Origin: Hypsibius dujardini
Lineage: Eukaryota > Tardigrada > Eutardigrada > Parachela > Hypsibiidae
Assembly (NCBI GenBank): GCA_001579985.1
Contig: LRSR01012446.1
Coordinates: 1 to 26,361 of the forward strand
DNA length: 26,361 bases
Direction of reading: 5' to 3'
Below the pieces are notes generated by a model. That model was given only the letters and a program-made list of their open reading frames with translations, ran no database searches and was not told the origin of the DNA. Positions 10,401 to 20,142 of the stretch are shown here, piece after piece; position 1 is the first letter of the stretch, and each line of letters opens with the position of its first letter. Position numbers and translations under genes: made by a program.

Positions 10401-10559
10401 CAGACCAGCGGCGGACCGGAGGAGGGGGAAAATGTCCTGGAGGTTGGAAATTCCTTCGGCGTAAATGCCAAATGCCAAGGGGTCGTGAAGAACCGGCATC
10501 TTTTCCAGGAGCCGATCGAGGTCGGTCTTGGTTCCCATGGATGGTCCAGGCAGTTTCAT
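7463..10559 (-). CDS. PRMT5: Protein arginine methyltransferase 5 (type II, symmetric)
   Basis: Transfers methyl groups from S-adenosylmethionine to arginines of histones and Sm proteins, giving symmetric dimethylarginine, normally with MEP50 (family knowledge). Minus-strand exons: 10559-10173, 9813-9619, 9468-8367 and 7863-7463 (stop 7465-7463), total 694 aa against 637 in human. A divergent N-terminal TIM-barrel region is followed by WWYKLK...VALELSEDLP and EPIKTVILPTGIFLT. SAM motif I is GCGRGPLV (about residues 405-412), followed by ALEKNP. The double-E loop is SEMLGGFGDNELSPE (Glu about 476 and 485). The Phe that favours symmetric product is kept in YESFELDERKY (about 368). The C-terminal beta barrel has MLHGFAGCF and VWYEWSLAEP. 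An Asp-Gln-Pro-rich stretch replaces a short human loop in the last exon. The start at 10559 has G at -3; the frame is open upstream to an acceptor-like CACACAG, so a 5' exon is possible. Head-to-head with MAD2. Confidence 0.95.
7932..8022. repeat. 28-bp tandem repeat, three copies
   Basis: The unit begins CAATCAACCGATCAATGCGG and ends GGAACTGT. It repeats perfectly at 7932-7959, 7960-7987 and 7988-8015, with the start of a fourth. It lies in the last PRMT5 intron (7864-8366), about 70 bp upstream of exon 4 in transcript order. It is not a CRISPR: there are no spacers. Confidence 0.93.
9922..10112. repeat. 56-bp tandem repeat, about 3.4 copies
   Basis: The word CTTGGGTAAATCTCAACGCT recurs at 9951, 10007 and 10063, a 56-bp period. 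Each unit also carries GGTTGATTGATCGATTGACT, linking it to the TGAT class. Located in PRMT5 intron 1 (9814-10172). Confidence 0.92.
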
Positions 10560-11042
10560 TTCGGGGAATGGTGCAGGCGTGTAGCTGTGTGATAGAAGAG
10601 CAGTTTTTTTCGGAAGTGACAAAAACTAACAAATTTGTCACACGTATGTTAGTTAATTCATCAATCAAGCGGAGATTGTTGCATGGAAGTTAGAAATCAT
10701 GCAATCAGCACGAACATAAAATTTGCAGTGAGAACATTTTATTTCCGGTGAGAACGTTCAGTGAGAACATTTATTCTGGGTAAGAACATTTGTATTCTCA
10801 ATAAGAACAATTTATTCGCAGGAAGAACATTTGATGCTTGGTGAGAACATTTTGTTCTCATTTGGTGAGAACATTTTGTTCGCAATGAGAACATTGCATT
10901 CGGTGGGAACAGTGTATTCATTTATTTATTTATTCAAAATCGCCAAAATTTTAATACATTTCCTCCTCCTGTCGCCTGCTCGTGTTGTCCATAACCCCTG
11001 TAGTTCTTTTATTCCAATATTCACCGTAAACGCTCGACAAAC
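10560..11042. promoter_or_regulatory. Bidirectional PRMT5/MAD2 promoter interval
   Basis: The 483 bp between the minus-strand PRMT5 ATG and the plus-strand MAD2 ATG must hold both start regions, unless 5' exons lie further out. About 190 bp of it is the AGAACA minisatellite. To the right of this is an AT-rich stretch (TTTATTTATTTATTC near 10920), then a mixed pyrimidine-rich 5' UTR-like segment. No TATA box or initiator can be assigned confidently. Confidence 0.55.
10728..10915. repeat. Degenerate AGAACA minisatellite
   Basis: About ten degenerate units of roughly 15-25 bp, each with a (G/A)AGAACATTT-type core, as in GGTGAGAACATTTTGTTC. Some units carry the inverse word TGTTCTCA, making small palindromes. 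The array sits between two divergent housekeeping genes. Confidence 0.85.
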
Positions 11043-12803
11043 ATGGCTACTGTGCAAGCGGTGAAGACCGCGCAGGCACAGAAGCAGGACATCACCCTCA
11101 AAGGATCCGTGGAACTCGTCAACGAATATCTTTGTAAGATGAAGCGTACAGTGTTTTGATCGATGGCTTGATTGAAGGAATCACAGCGTGAATGCCGTTT
11201 CCTTTTGATTGATCGATTGATTGCCGGTTCACGGGTTTATCCTGTGGTCGCTTAGATTGATTGGTTGATTGCCGTTTCACGGGTTTAATGTGTGATCTGT
11301 ATGATCGATTGATTGATTGATTGCCGTTTCACAGGATTATTTTGTGGTCAGTATGATTGATTGATTGATTGATTGGTTGATTGCGTTGAATTGCATTACT
11401 TTCTCAGTAATCTTTCTATTCTTTCCGCTTTGCCATTTTCGGTTGTTTGCAGATTACGCCGTCAATTCGATTCTCTACATGCGGGGCGTCTACCCGGCGG
11501 ATATGTTCGAGGACGTGCAGAAGTACGGGATGTGCATTTGCGACGCCAAGGATGACCAGTTGAAGACTTATCTTATGAACGTCATGAAATGGACGTCAGG
11601 TCTGTTTTTCCTTTCCTTTTTTTATTCCCCGCCAGCTGTTTTTAGAAGGAAATTAATCATGGCATCGGAATTTGGTTTGGTATTTTCCAGATTGGATGAT
11701 GCAAGACGTCGTGGTGCGTGCATGTTTTTTCCTTTCGTAAATTAACCTCCTGTACGCTCCCCGATCTCAAGGGTCAATTTTAGGTCCGGCCCGAAAACAC
11801 GTTCCGTCGCTCGCTTGGTTTTTCATTTAGATTCACTTCACTAAAAATGTTGATCACCGTAATGCTCATCATGAATCATCATTTCAATTAAGCAAGGTAG
11901 TTTAGCCTGTCTGGGAAAACCCAACGGACCAATCACGGACAAGTGAACGGAATTGAACGATCCGCTGAAGCTTGATGTGAATGAGCGGGGGCGGGGCATA
12001 ATCGACATTTGAGATCGGAAGCGTACAGTGTGAGGGAAGGGCCATGGGATGGGTCACTTGACTTTCCCTACACTGGAATGGGCCACCGGGCGGTAGGGGG
12101 CGCTTTATCGCAAATTAATCGAAAACGGATGAGTCACTGCCTAGTCTGCCAGCTCTTAGTTACCTTTTTTCCTGTCTGGAAGTTCTTATTCCAGGGTGGC
12201 CCATTTCAGAGTCCCTCCCTCATACTGTTGTGTTTCTTTGCAGACTGGAATTGTGTTGGTCATCCTGAATCCCGATACCAAGGACGTCATGGAGCGGTGG
12301 CAGTTTGAAGTGTCGTGCGACAAACCGCTTTTGGACGAGGATTCGTAAGTAAAGCTCGAGTTTTTTATCCTAAAAAGGACGAATTTGACTGATAAATTCT
12401 TTTAACTCAAAATAGTTTAGAGAAAACAGAGTTTCAGAAATTCCGCTGTAAGGAAGATTATTTTGTTCCTTCTAAATTGCGGCTCTTCCAATCTCTCCGC
12501 AGGAAGGCTAAAAGTAAACTGGAGCAGAGAATGACCGTGAAGGATATCCAGCGGCAGATTGGCGCGGTGTTGAAGCAGATTGTCGCCAGTGTTTCGCTGC
12601 TGCCGGCGACCAGTCTCGACTCTGTCTGCAGCTTCAACATCCTCGTCTACACCAAGGACAACCTCGACGTGCCGGCGGACTGGCAAGAGTCCAGCGCCCA
12701 GACCATCCCCAATGCCCAGCAGTTGCGCTTCCGGCAGGTCCACACGTCCGTGCACTCGGTGGAGTCTAGCGTCACTTACCGCGCCGTCGACTCCAGCCTC
12801 TAA
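11043..12803 (+). CDS. MAD2L1: Spindle assembly checkpoint protein MAD2 (HORMA domain)
   Basis: MAD2 binds MAD1 at unattached kinetochores and sequesters CDC20 to hold back the anaphase-promoting complex (family knowledge). Exons: 11043-11133, 11453-11599, 11691-11713, 12244-12344 and 12503-12803 (stop TAA 12801-12803). All phases match, giving 220 aa against 205 in human. Signature blocks are DITLKGSVELVNEYLYYAVN, SILYMRGVYP, VQKYGMCICDAKDDQLKTYL, DWMMQDVVTGIVLVIL, MERWQFEVSCDK, IGAVLKQIVASVSLLP, CSFNILVYTKD and the safety-belt end HTSVHSVESSVTYRA. The DITLKG and RWQFE-type signatures identify MAD2 rather than MAD2L2/REV7. The start has A at -3 and G at +4. The third exon is only 23 nt, and the alignment to human is gap-free across it. 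Intron 1 carries a TGAT array and intron 3 an inverted repeat. RPB2 follows on the same strand 1.1 kb downstream. Confidence 0.95.
11155..11390. repeat. TGAT/TTGATTGCCGTTTCACGGG repeats in MAD2 intron 1
   Basis: TGAT runs separated by copies of a longer word, TTGCCGTTTCACGGGTTTA and variants (near 11220, 11268 and 11320). This gives an irregular 55-65-bp higher-order pattern. The array fills most of MAD2 intron 1 (11134-11452). Confidence 0.85.
12066..12215. repeat. Inverted repeat in MAD2 intron 3
   Basis: The left arm around 12073-12087 (CTGGAATGGGCCACC) pairs with the complement of 12195-12209 (GGTGGCCCATTTCAG), 14 of 15 positions by eye. Weaker similarity extends a few bases outward. About 107 bp lie between. 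It could be a small non-autonomous DNA transposon or a chance hairpin. Confidence 0.45.
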
Positions 12804-13079
12804 GCACACAGGCAGCAGCTGTCTGGAACAGCCACGGCCCAATCAGTAATCGAAGTATTTTTCAACCGATGTGCGAATGCAAATGCAGTGTGATTATAGG
12901 GGAAGTTTGGTGTGTACTTACTAGACTGCTGTAGGAATCGCCAAGACAACGGAAGAGCATCCTCGAGTGTGATGAACTAATTGAATGTGAACACTGTGTT
13001 ATATATTCCTGTAGTTTTTTCACCTCCCTGAAATGATAGGGCTAAAGCAGCAAGAAGAGATTTAGGTGGCGACGAAGTG
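12804..13079. other. MAD2 3' flank
   Basis: Downstream of the MAD2 stop, probably 3' UTR and spacer. No AATAAA and no exon are apparent. Confidence 0.4.
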
Positions 13080-13275
13080 TCAGACAACGACGAATCAATT
13101 AATCAAGCCCGAACGTACAAGTGCGACTTGTGCGCCACCTGTTGCGCGCGCACAGGGATTTTGCTCAGTTGCTCGCGTCAGACAACGATGAATCAATTAA
13201 TCAAGCCCGAACGCACAAGTGAGATTTGTGCGCCACCTGTTGCGCGCGCACAGGGATTTTGCTCAATTGCTCGCG
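13080..13275. repeat. 98-bp tandem duplication
   Basis: TCAGACAACGA starts at 13080 and again at 13178. The two 98-bp copies differ at only a few positions and include AATCAATTAATCAAGCCCGA and the palindromic TTGCGCGCGCAC. It lies in the MAD2-RPB2 spacer. Confidence 0.92.
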
Positions 13276-13509
13276 TCACCATTCAGCGCGTCACCTGGTT
13301 AAATGTTCCACCTTAACACCAGTGAATTTTTCGCAAGCGAGTCATTCTTGCCTATAAATTTGATTTTCGATTACCATCTCGAGATAGACGTACAATTTGA
13401 GAAACAATTTAGAATTGGCCGAGCTCGACTCTCGAAGCCCTGCGTCTGTCACGCTGTGCGTGGTGCGGTACGCAGAAATGTGAAGCAATTAAGTAAACTC
13501 CCTTACTAC

Positions 13510-13545
13510 CGTACGAACGTACGGACGTACGGATGTACGAACATT
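13510..13545. repeat. GTACGGAC/GTACGAAC short repeat
   Basis: CGTACGAA, CGTACGGA, CGTACGGA and TGTACGAA words follow one another at 8-bp spacing, making overlapping palindromes around CGTACG. It lies about 400 bp upstream of the RPB2 start. Confidence 0.75.
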
Positions 13546-13565
13546 TACAATTCGTACTGTACAGT

Positions 13566-13704
13566 GAAAGTCCTGAGATTCGAACAACGTCACAGTGTCG
13601 TTTCTACTTTACTGTCTCAAACTCCAAACTAGCAACGGCCCGGCTCCGAGCAAACGGGTCGGTAGAAATAAACTCACGTGACCGTTCGAATCTCAAGGAC
13701 TTCC
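13566..13704. mobile_element. MITE-like foldback element upstream of RPB2
   Basis: The left arm (13566-13606: GAAAGTCCTGAGATTCGAAC, then GTCAC and TTTCTAC) pairs with the complement of the right arm (13661-13704). That arm, read in reverse complement, is GGAAGTCCTTGAGATTCGAA, then GTCAC and TTTCTACC. About 54 bp separate the arms. No transposase ORF and no clear target duplication are seen, so it would be non-autonomous. An alternative is a structured promoter or 5' UTR element of RPB2, whose ATG is at 13944. Confidence 0.6.
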
Positions 13705-13943
13705 AATGAATGGAGATTTGACAACAGCAACACACTTCACTTGACCACCATTTTTGAAATAGAAAATCTTCCTTCTCCTCCACCGCACGTGATCCGCCCT
13801 AAAATTTCTGAAATCAAAAGTCCCTTTGTCCTTGCAAGTCGTGGATGCGGACACGATGTGATGGTGTGCGGAAATCTCTCGGGCGATCACATTCGGAGAC
13901 CCTTTTCTATGACATCACCGGGCTTCTCAGCTGTGCACTCTCC

Positions 13944-15522
13944 ATGGCGTCAGACACGGAGAACGAGGAGCCGAAACGGTCACGTCGTGTTCCCACTAAT
14001 GAGGATGATCTGTCAGGTTCGGAAGATCTCGACTACGACGTCGAACGCCAAAGTAAGTTCGCAGGAAACTGGGAATTTCATCAAGCGCACTGTTGCACTG
14101 CTTCGTGGCATTGATTGATTGATTGTTTCACTTATCGATTGATTGATTGATTGATACGTTTATTGATTGGTTGATTGTTTCTCTTATTGATTGGTTTCCT
14201 TTTTCCGCGTTTCAGTCTGCCCCAGTCCACGGTGGTTTTCTCCGATGGTTTTTTCCAACAAGCTGGCGATGCTGGACGGCACACGGTCGCGCAAGGTCTA
14301 TCGGAAATCAGGTGCGTTGGTTGCGATCTTGGGGTGTTTTCGTTGCATTGTCGAGGAGCTCCAAAAACGTGTTCCAAAAACGTGTTCCGGTGATGGGCCT
14401 GCAGGTGGTGAAACGATGTTCAGCGTTGGGCCAGGGGAGGCCGACCTGTTGGGCTACACCGTTGAGGACATCGATCAGTGCGGGAAGGCGTGGGATGATA
14501 TTGCGTGGATGCTGGTCGAGCGCTTCTTCCGGGGGAAGACGATGGTCCAGCAACAGCTCGACTCTTTCAATCACTTTCTCACCACCGGTCTAGCGGAAAT
14601 TATTGTGGATTCACCACCGGTGATCGTCACAAAAGACCCTATGCACTTCAAAAATCGTCCTGGCGAACCGGTGAAAAAATAACGAGCCACGTCAAGTTTA
14701 TGCTAGAAGTACCCTTTGATTGATTGATTGATGAATGGTTGATTGGTTACTCGATTGATTGATTGTTTGAATGGTTGATTGATTGGCTGATTGAATGGTT
14801 GATAGGTTGATTGATTGATTGGTTGGTTTCTGTTGGTTTTCGCAGGTAAAGTGCGAATTGCAGTTCACTCGGATTCTGGTGGAGAAGGCGAAAATCTACG
14901 AAGACACCGGTGCGCGGAAGGACATCACGCCCAACGAATGCCGGCTGCGAAATCTCACATACGAGTCGAGCATCTTCGCGGACATTGAAGAGCGCATTTA
15001 CGGCGAACCCGACCCGGAACGGATAGCCCGGAAACGGAGGGAACGACCGATGGAGGTGAAGCGCCATCTGAAGGTCCATCTGGGAAATCTCCCCATGATG
15101 GTGCGGTCCAATTTCTGCATCCTTCACGGCGTGAAGACCGACGAGGAACTGGCTAGTTTGTTGGAGTGTCCCATGGATCCGGGAGGGTACTTTATCATTT
15201 CTGGATCAGAAAAGGTCCAAGGAAATGGTGAAAGAGAGGAGAGCAGCGGGGTAGAAGTTGGTTCTTTTGTTCTCGTTTTTCAGGCAGTTGTGACGCAAGA
15301 ACGCCTCGCGTTGAACCAAGTCATGGTCGTGGCGGTAGAGGACAAGAAATACGCCTACAAAGCTGAAATTTATTCTTCACCGGAGAGCAGTTACAGCGTG
15401 CACACGAGATACTTCTGTGTCAATCTTATGGCCAAGAACAGGAAGGAGGTAGACAGACACACAGACACACATACAGACAGACAGACACACACAGACACAC
15501 AGACACACAGACACACAGACAC

Positions 15523-15553
<31 letters not shown>

Positions 15554-16622
15554 CACAGACACACAGGCGTGTAGACAGAGTGGGACACAGACGCTGAGAG
15601 ACACGGAATGAGTAGTATATGTTACAGAACTTAATTTTTCAGCGCTTTGAAAAAGGGCAGGTCGGTCGCCCGATCACGGTGACGCTTCCCTATGTTAAGC
15701 AGGAAATCCCGTTAGTCGTCCTATTTCGTGCACTGGGCTGCGACGTGGCTCGCCAAATTATTTCCCTCATCATCTTAGACGAGAATCCGGACGACGAGAT
15801 GGCTTCTAACCTGCTGCCGTCTTTCGACCAGGCCTTTCCCATCCAGACGCAAGACGTGGCGCTCAACTTCATCGGGACTCGAGCATTAAAACCCGGCGTG
15901 GTGAGAAAAGAGCGCATCGAGAACGCCCGGAATCTCCTCGACCGGCACTTTCTTCCGGCCGTGGGCGTGACCAGCGAAAGTTACCAGGCCAAGGCCTTCT
16001 TCCTGGGTTATATGGTGCATCGGTTGCTCTCGACGGCGCTCGGACGACGCGACGTCGACGACCGCGACCATTACGGCAACAAACGACTGGACATGGTCGG
16101 AACATTGTTTTCCTCCCTGTTCCGAGCGTTGTTCAGCAAGATGAAGCGAGAGACGGCGCTGTACATCCAGAAGAAGATGGAGAAGGATCATGCGTGGAAT
16201 ATTGAGCTGGCCATCAGGGTGAAGACGGTGTCGGACGGGCTCCGATATTCCCTGGCCACCGGAAACTGGGGAGATGTCAAGTCCTGCGGCAAACGGACGG
16301 GTATAACGCAGGTGGGTCCTTGTGCAGACAAGATTGGCTTGCAAGTCATAAGCTGGCCGTCCGATTTGTCAGCAGTTTGTCTGACTCTGGCAGACAGACC
16401 GATAGTCAGACGTGCATACAGCCAGACAGTGACGGACAGATAGGCAGACAGACAGACAGGTAGACAAGTAGACAGACAGACCGACAGGCAGGCAGACAGA
16501 CAGACTTTCGTCCGTGCATTTATCTAATTGTCTATTTGTCTACTTGTCGAGACAGACAGACCGACAAACAGACAGAGAGGCAGACAGACAGATAAGGCAG
16601 ACAGATGAACAGGTAGAGAAAA

Positions 16623-16670
<48 letters not shown>

Positions 16671-19225
16671 GGATGAACGGACGGACGGACAGGTAGGCAC
16701 GCAGGCAGAGGACAAGCGGACAAGAAGCATTCGTAGGATTCGTTCAGGCCGTCAGTGACTTGAATGTCAACTCTTTTTTGTTGAATTTTTTTTCAGGTAG
16801 TGAACCGTATGACTTATCTGGCGACCATCTCTCAGCTCCGCCGGTTCGTCACTCCCATAAACAAGGAGAGCCGTGCTGCTCGGCCTCGCCAGCTCCACAA
16901 CACGCAGTGGGGTGTGGTATGTCCCTGTGAGACTCCGGAGGGGATGTCAGTTGGTCTGGTGAAGAATCTCGCGCTGATGGCCTGTGTTAGTGTCGAGCGA
17001 GACAAAAACAAGGTTCTAGATGCGTTAGGAGAAAACCAGCTCGTTGCGTTCTCTGAATTGACTCCGACGGATGCAGGAAAGTGAGCAAGCAATCCCGAAC
17101 CTCGACATTACTTTGCCTTGTTGTAAATTCTGCGCTTCAGCAGTGGATGATCTCCTGGCCTACTCTGCTGTTTCAGGTGTACGAAAGTCTTCGTCAACGG
17201 AAACTGGTTGGGCATCCACCGGGACCCGGATGCATTGGTCACCACTCTACGCGCTTTACGGCGAGCCGAAACTTTAGGACCGGACGTGAGTTTTGTGTTC
17301 AGCAATGTTTTTCTTTTCGGGTCTGTTCCAGCCCTGAATGAATGGTTGCGGTAGGTATCCATTACTAGAAGTCATCAACAGCAGGAAATACGGATAAGCA
17401 CTGACGCTGGTCGGGTCTGCAGACCGCTACTCGTGGTCGAGAGACGTGGTCGGACATGCACTTTGGCGCTGAAGAAGGGCCACATTCTTGCTTTAGTGGA
17501 CAAATTCAGCCGGTACTAATTCATCCAGCCATGATGTCTGCCTGTCTGTCTGTCTGACTGCCTGTCTATCTGACTGCCTGTCTGTCTGCCTGTTTGTCTG
17601 TCTGCCTGTCTGTCTGTTTGACTGCTTGTCTGTCTGTCTGCTTGCCTGCCTGTCTGTCTGTCTGACTGCCTGTCTGTGTGTCTGTCTGTCTGACTGCCTG
17701 TGTGTCTGTCTGTCGCCTGCGGATCCGCTTTTTGTTTTTCAGCGTCACCTGGCAAGACCTGATGAACAGCGGCATCGTTGAGTACGTCGACGTGAACGAG
17801 GAAGAGAACATTCTCTGCGCCTTCTACCCGGACGACTTGGGAGCCTACGCCGGCTTCTCTGCCAGCGCGGACCACTTACCCCCTGTGTACACCCACTGCG
17901 AAATCCACCCTTCCATGATCCTCGGCGTCTGCGCTAGCAACATCCCATTTCCCGATCACAATCAGTCACCGCGCAACACCTACCAGGCCGCCATGGCCAA
18001 GCAGGCCATCGGGGTGTACGCCAGCAACTTCCACTATCGGCACGACATCTCGGCCCACGTGCTGTACTACCCGCAAACACCGCTCGTCCCCACCAGGGCG
18101 ATGGCGCTGTACCGGCATGACGAGCTGCCATCCGGCATCAACTGTATCGTGGCGGTTGCCAGCTACACCGGCTACAACCAGGAGGACTCTATCATCATGA
18201 ACACTGCCGCGATCCAGCGTGGACTGTTCCGGCACACCTTTTACCGCTCCTACACGGCGGAAGAGAGTAAGCCCGGCCGGCGGCAGTTTGAGCGGATTGA
18301 GTTTCCCGACCCGGAGGAGTGTGACGGGATTCGGCCGGTGATGTACTCCAAGTTGGATCATCAAGGGATTGTCGACGTGGATGAGAGGTTGTCAGGAGGT
18401 GACGCTATTATTGGGAAAACGGTGGAGTTTCGGAATCCTCACTACGTAAATGTAGGTACTGCGCGGACATACAGATAGATCGGTAACTGTTCGGGGCAGG
18501 CAGGCAAACAATCAGGCAGCCAGACAGGTAGACAGGCAGACAGGTAGGCAGGCAGGCAGATAGGTAGGCAGGCAGATAGGTGGGCAGGCAGATAGGTAGG
18601 CAGGCAGGCAGGCAGATAGGTAGGCAGATAGGTAGGCTGGTAGATAGGCAGGCAGGCAGACAGACAGATAGGCAGACAGACATATAGGCAGACAGGCAGA
18701 CAATCAGGCAGGTAGGCAGGCAGATAGACAGGCAGACAGACAGACAAACAGACAGGCAGACAGACAAACAAATAGACAGACAGAGACAGACAGACCGACC
18801 GACCGGTAGGCAGCAGATAAGGCAGGAAATAGAAGAGTGGGTAGACGGCTGAGTAAACGAATAACAGACTGCCAGAAAGATCGACTTTTATGGAATACCG
18901 TGCATATTTGTTCTTGTTGGTTGTAGGCGGAGAATTACGACCACCCCGCAACTTTGAAAAGGGATGCCAGTGTGTTTATGCGGACCGCCGAGACCGGGGT
19001 GGTGGACGAGGTGATGCTCAGCCAATCGGCGACGGGATACCGGTTCTGTAAAGTTCGCGTACGGAGTATAAGGTATCCGGTGATGGGGGATAAGTTCGCC
19101 AGCCGGCACGGGCAGAAGGGAACGGTCGGGATTTGCTATCATGCGGAGGTGAAGACAGCTCGCTGTCTGTCTGTTTGTCTGTCCATCCATCTATCTGTCT
19201 GTGCATCCATTTGTCTATCTGTCTA

Positions 19226-19275
<50 letters not shown>

Positions 19276-20080
19276 GGCGTCTTTACTTAAGTTCCTGTTT
19301 GCATATGGGTTCGTCGGTCTGCTTGCCTGTCGTTCTTGTTGACTGTTTGTATGCTGTACTATCTGTCTGTCTGACTGTCTGACTGGTTATCCAATCTGAG
19401 CGATGACTCCTTGATGATCGAATGTAATTGATATCCCTCGTTTGCACAGGACATGCCGTTTACTAAAGCCGGTTTGGTCCCAGACATCATTATCAACCCG
19501 CATGCCATCCCGTCTAGGATGACCGTGGGACATCTTGTCGAATGTCTTATTGGCAAGGTCCACCACCCTGATCCTTCTTTTCCTCGTGCAAGTTACGGTG
19601 GTCGTCTGATCAGCTCGTTACTTTCAGGCTGGAATAACTTCCCAAAAGCCTGGAGATCCGGGACATCTTTTGGAGCACTTACTGGACGGTACCCCCTTTT
19701 CCAAGAATCACTCATCTAAAATGCACGAAGTCAATGCGCTGCTGAAAAGGAACGGCTACCAGGTGGCCGGCAATGAAGTCATGTACAACGGTTTTACCGG
19801 TTGCAAGCTCAACTCACAGATCTTCATCGGTCCGACGTACTACCAACGGCTGAAGCATATGGTGGACGATAAGGTCTATTCTCGGTCGCGGGGCCAAGTG
19901 ACGCTTCTTACGAGGCAGCCACCCGAAGGGCGACTCCAGTTCGTAACTTCCTGTCCTTTCCTTTTCGAAAACCACCGACTGACTGTCAAGCGAACTGTCT
20001 GTCTGTCTACCTGTCTTGTCTGTCTGTCTGCCTGTCTGCCTTTCTGTCTGTCTGCCTGTCTGCCTGTCTGTCTCTCTGCC

Positions 20081-20142
<62 letters not shown>

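Noticed and set aside
17286-17354. Reading RPB2 exon 8 straight through as VSFVFSN
   Set aside because: The frame ends at the TAG of the acceptor, while splicing to 17355 gives [20 protein letters not shown], which aligns with the human segment without a gap.
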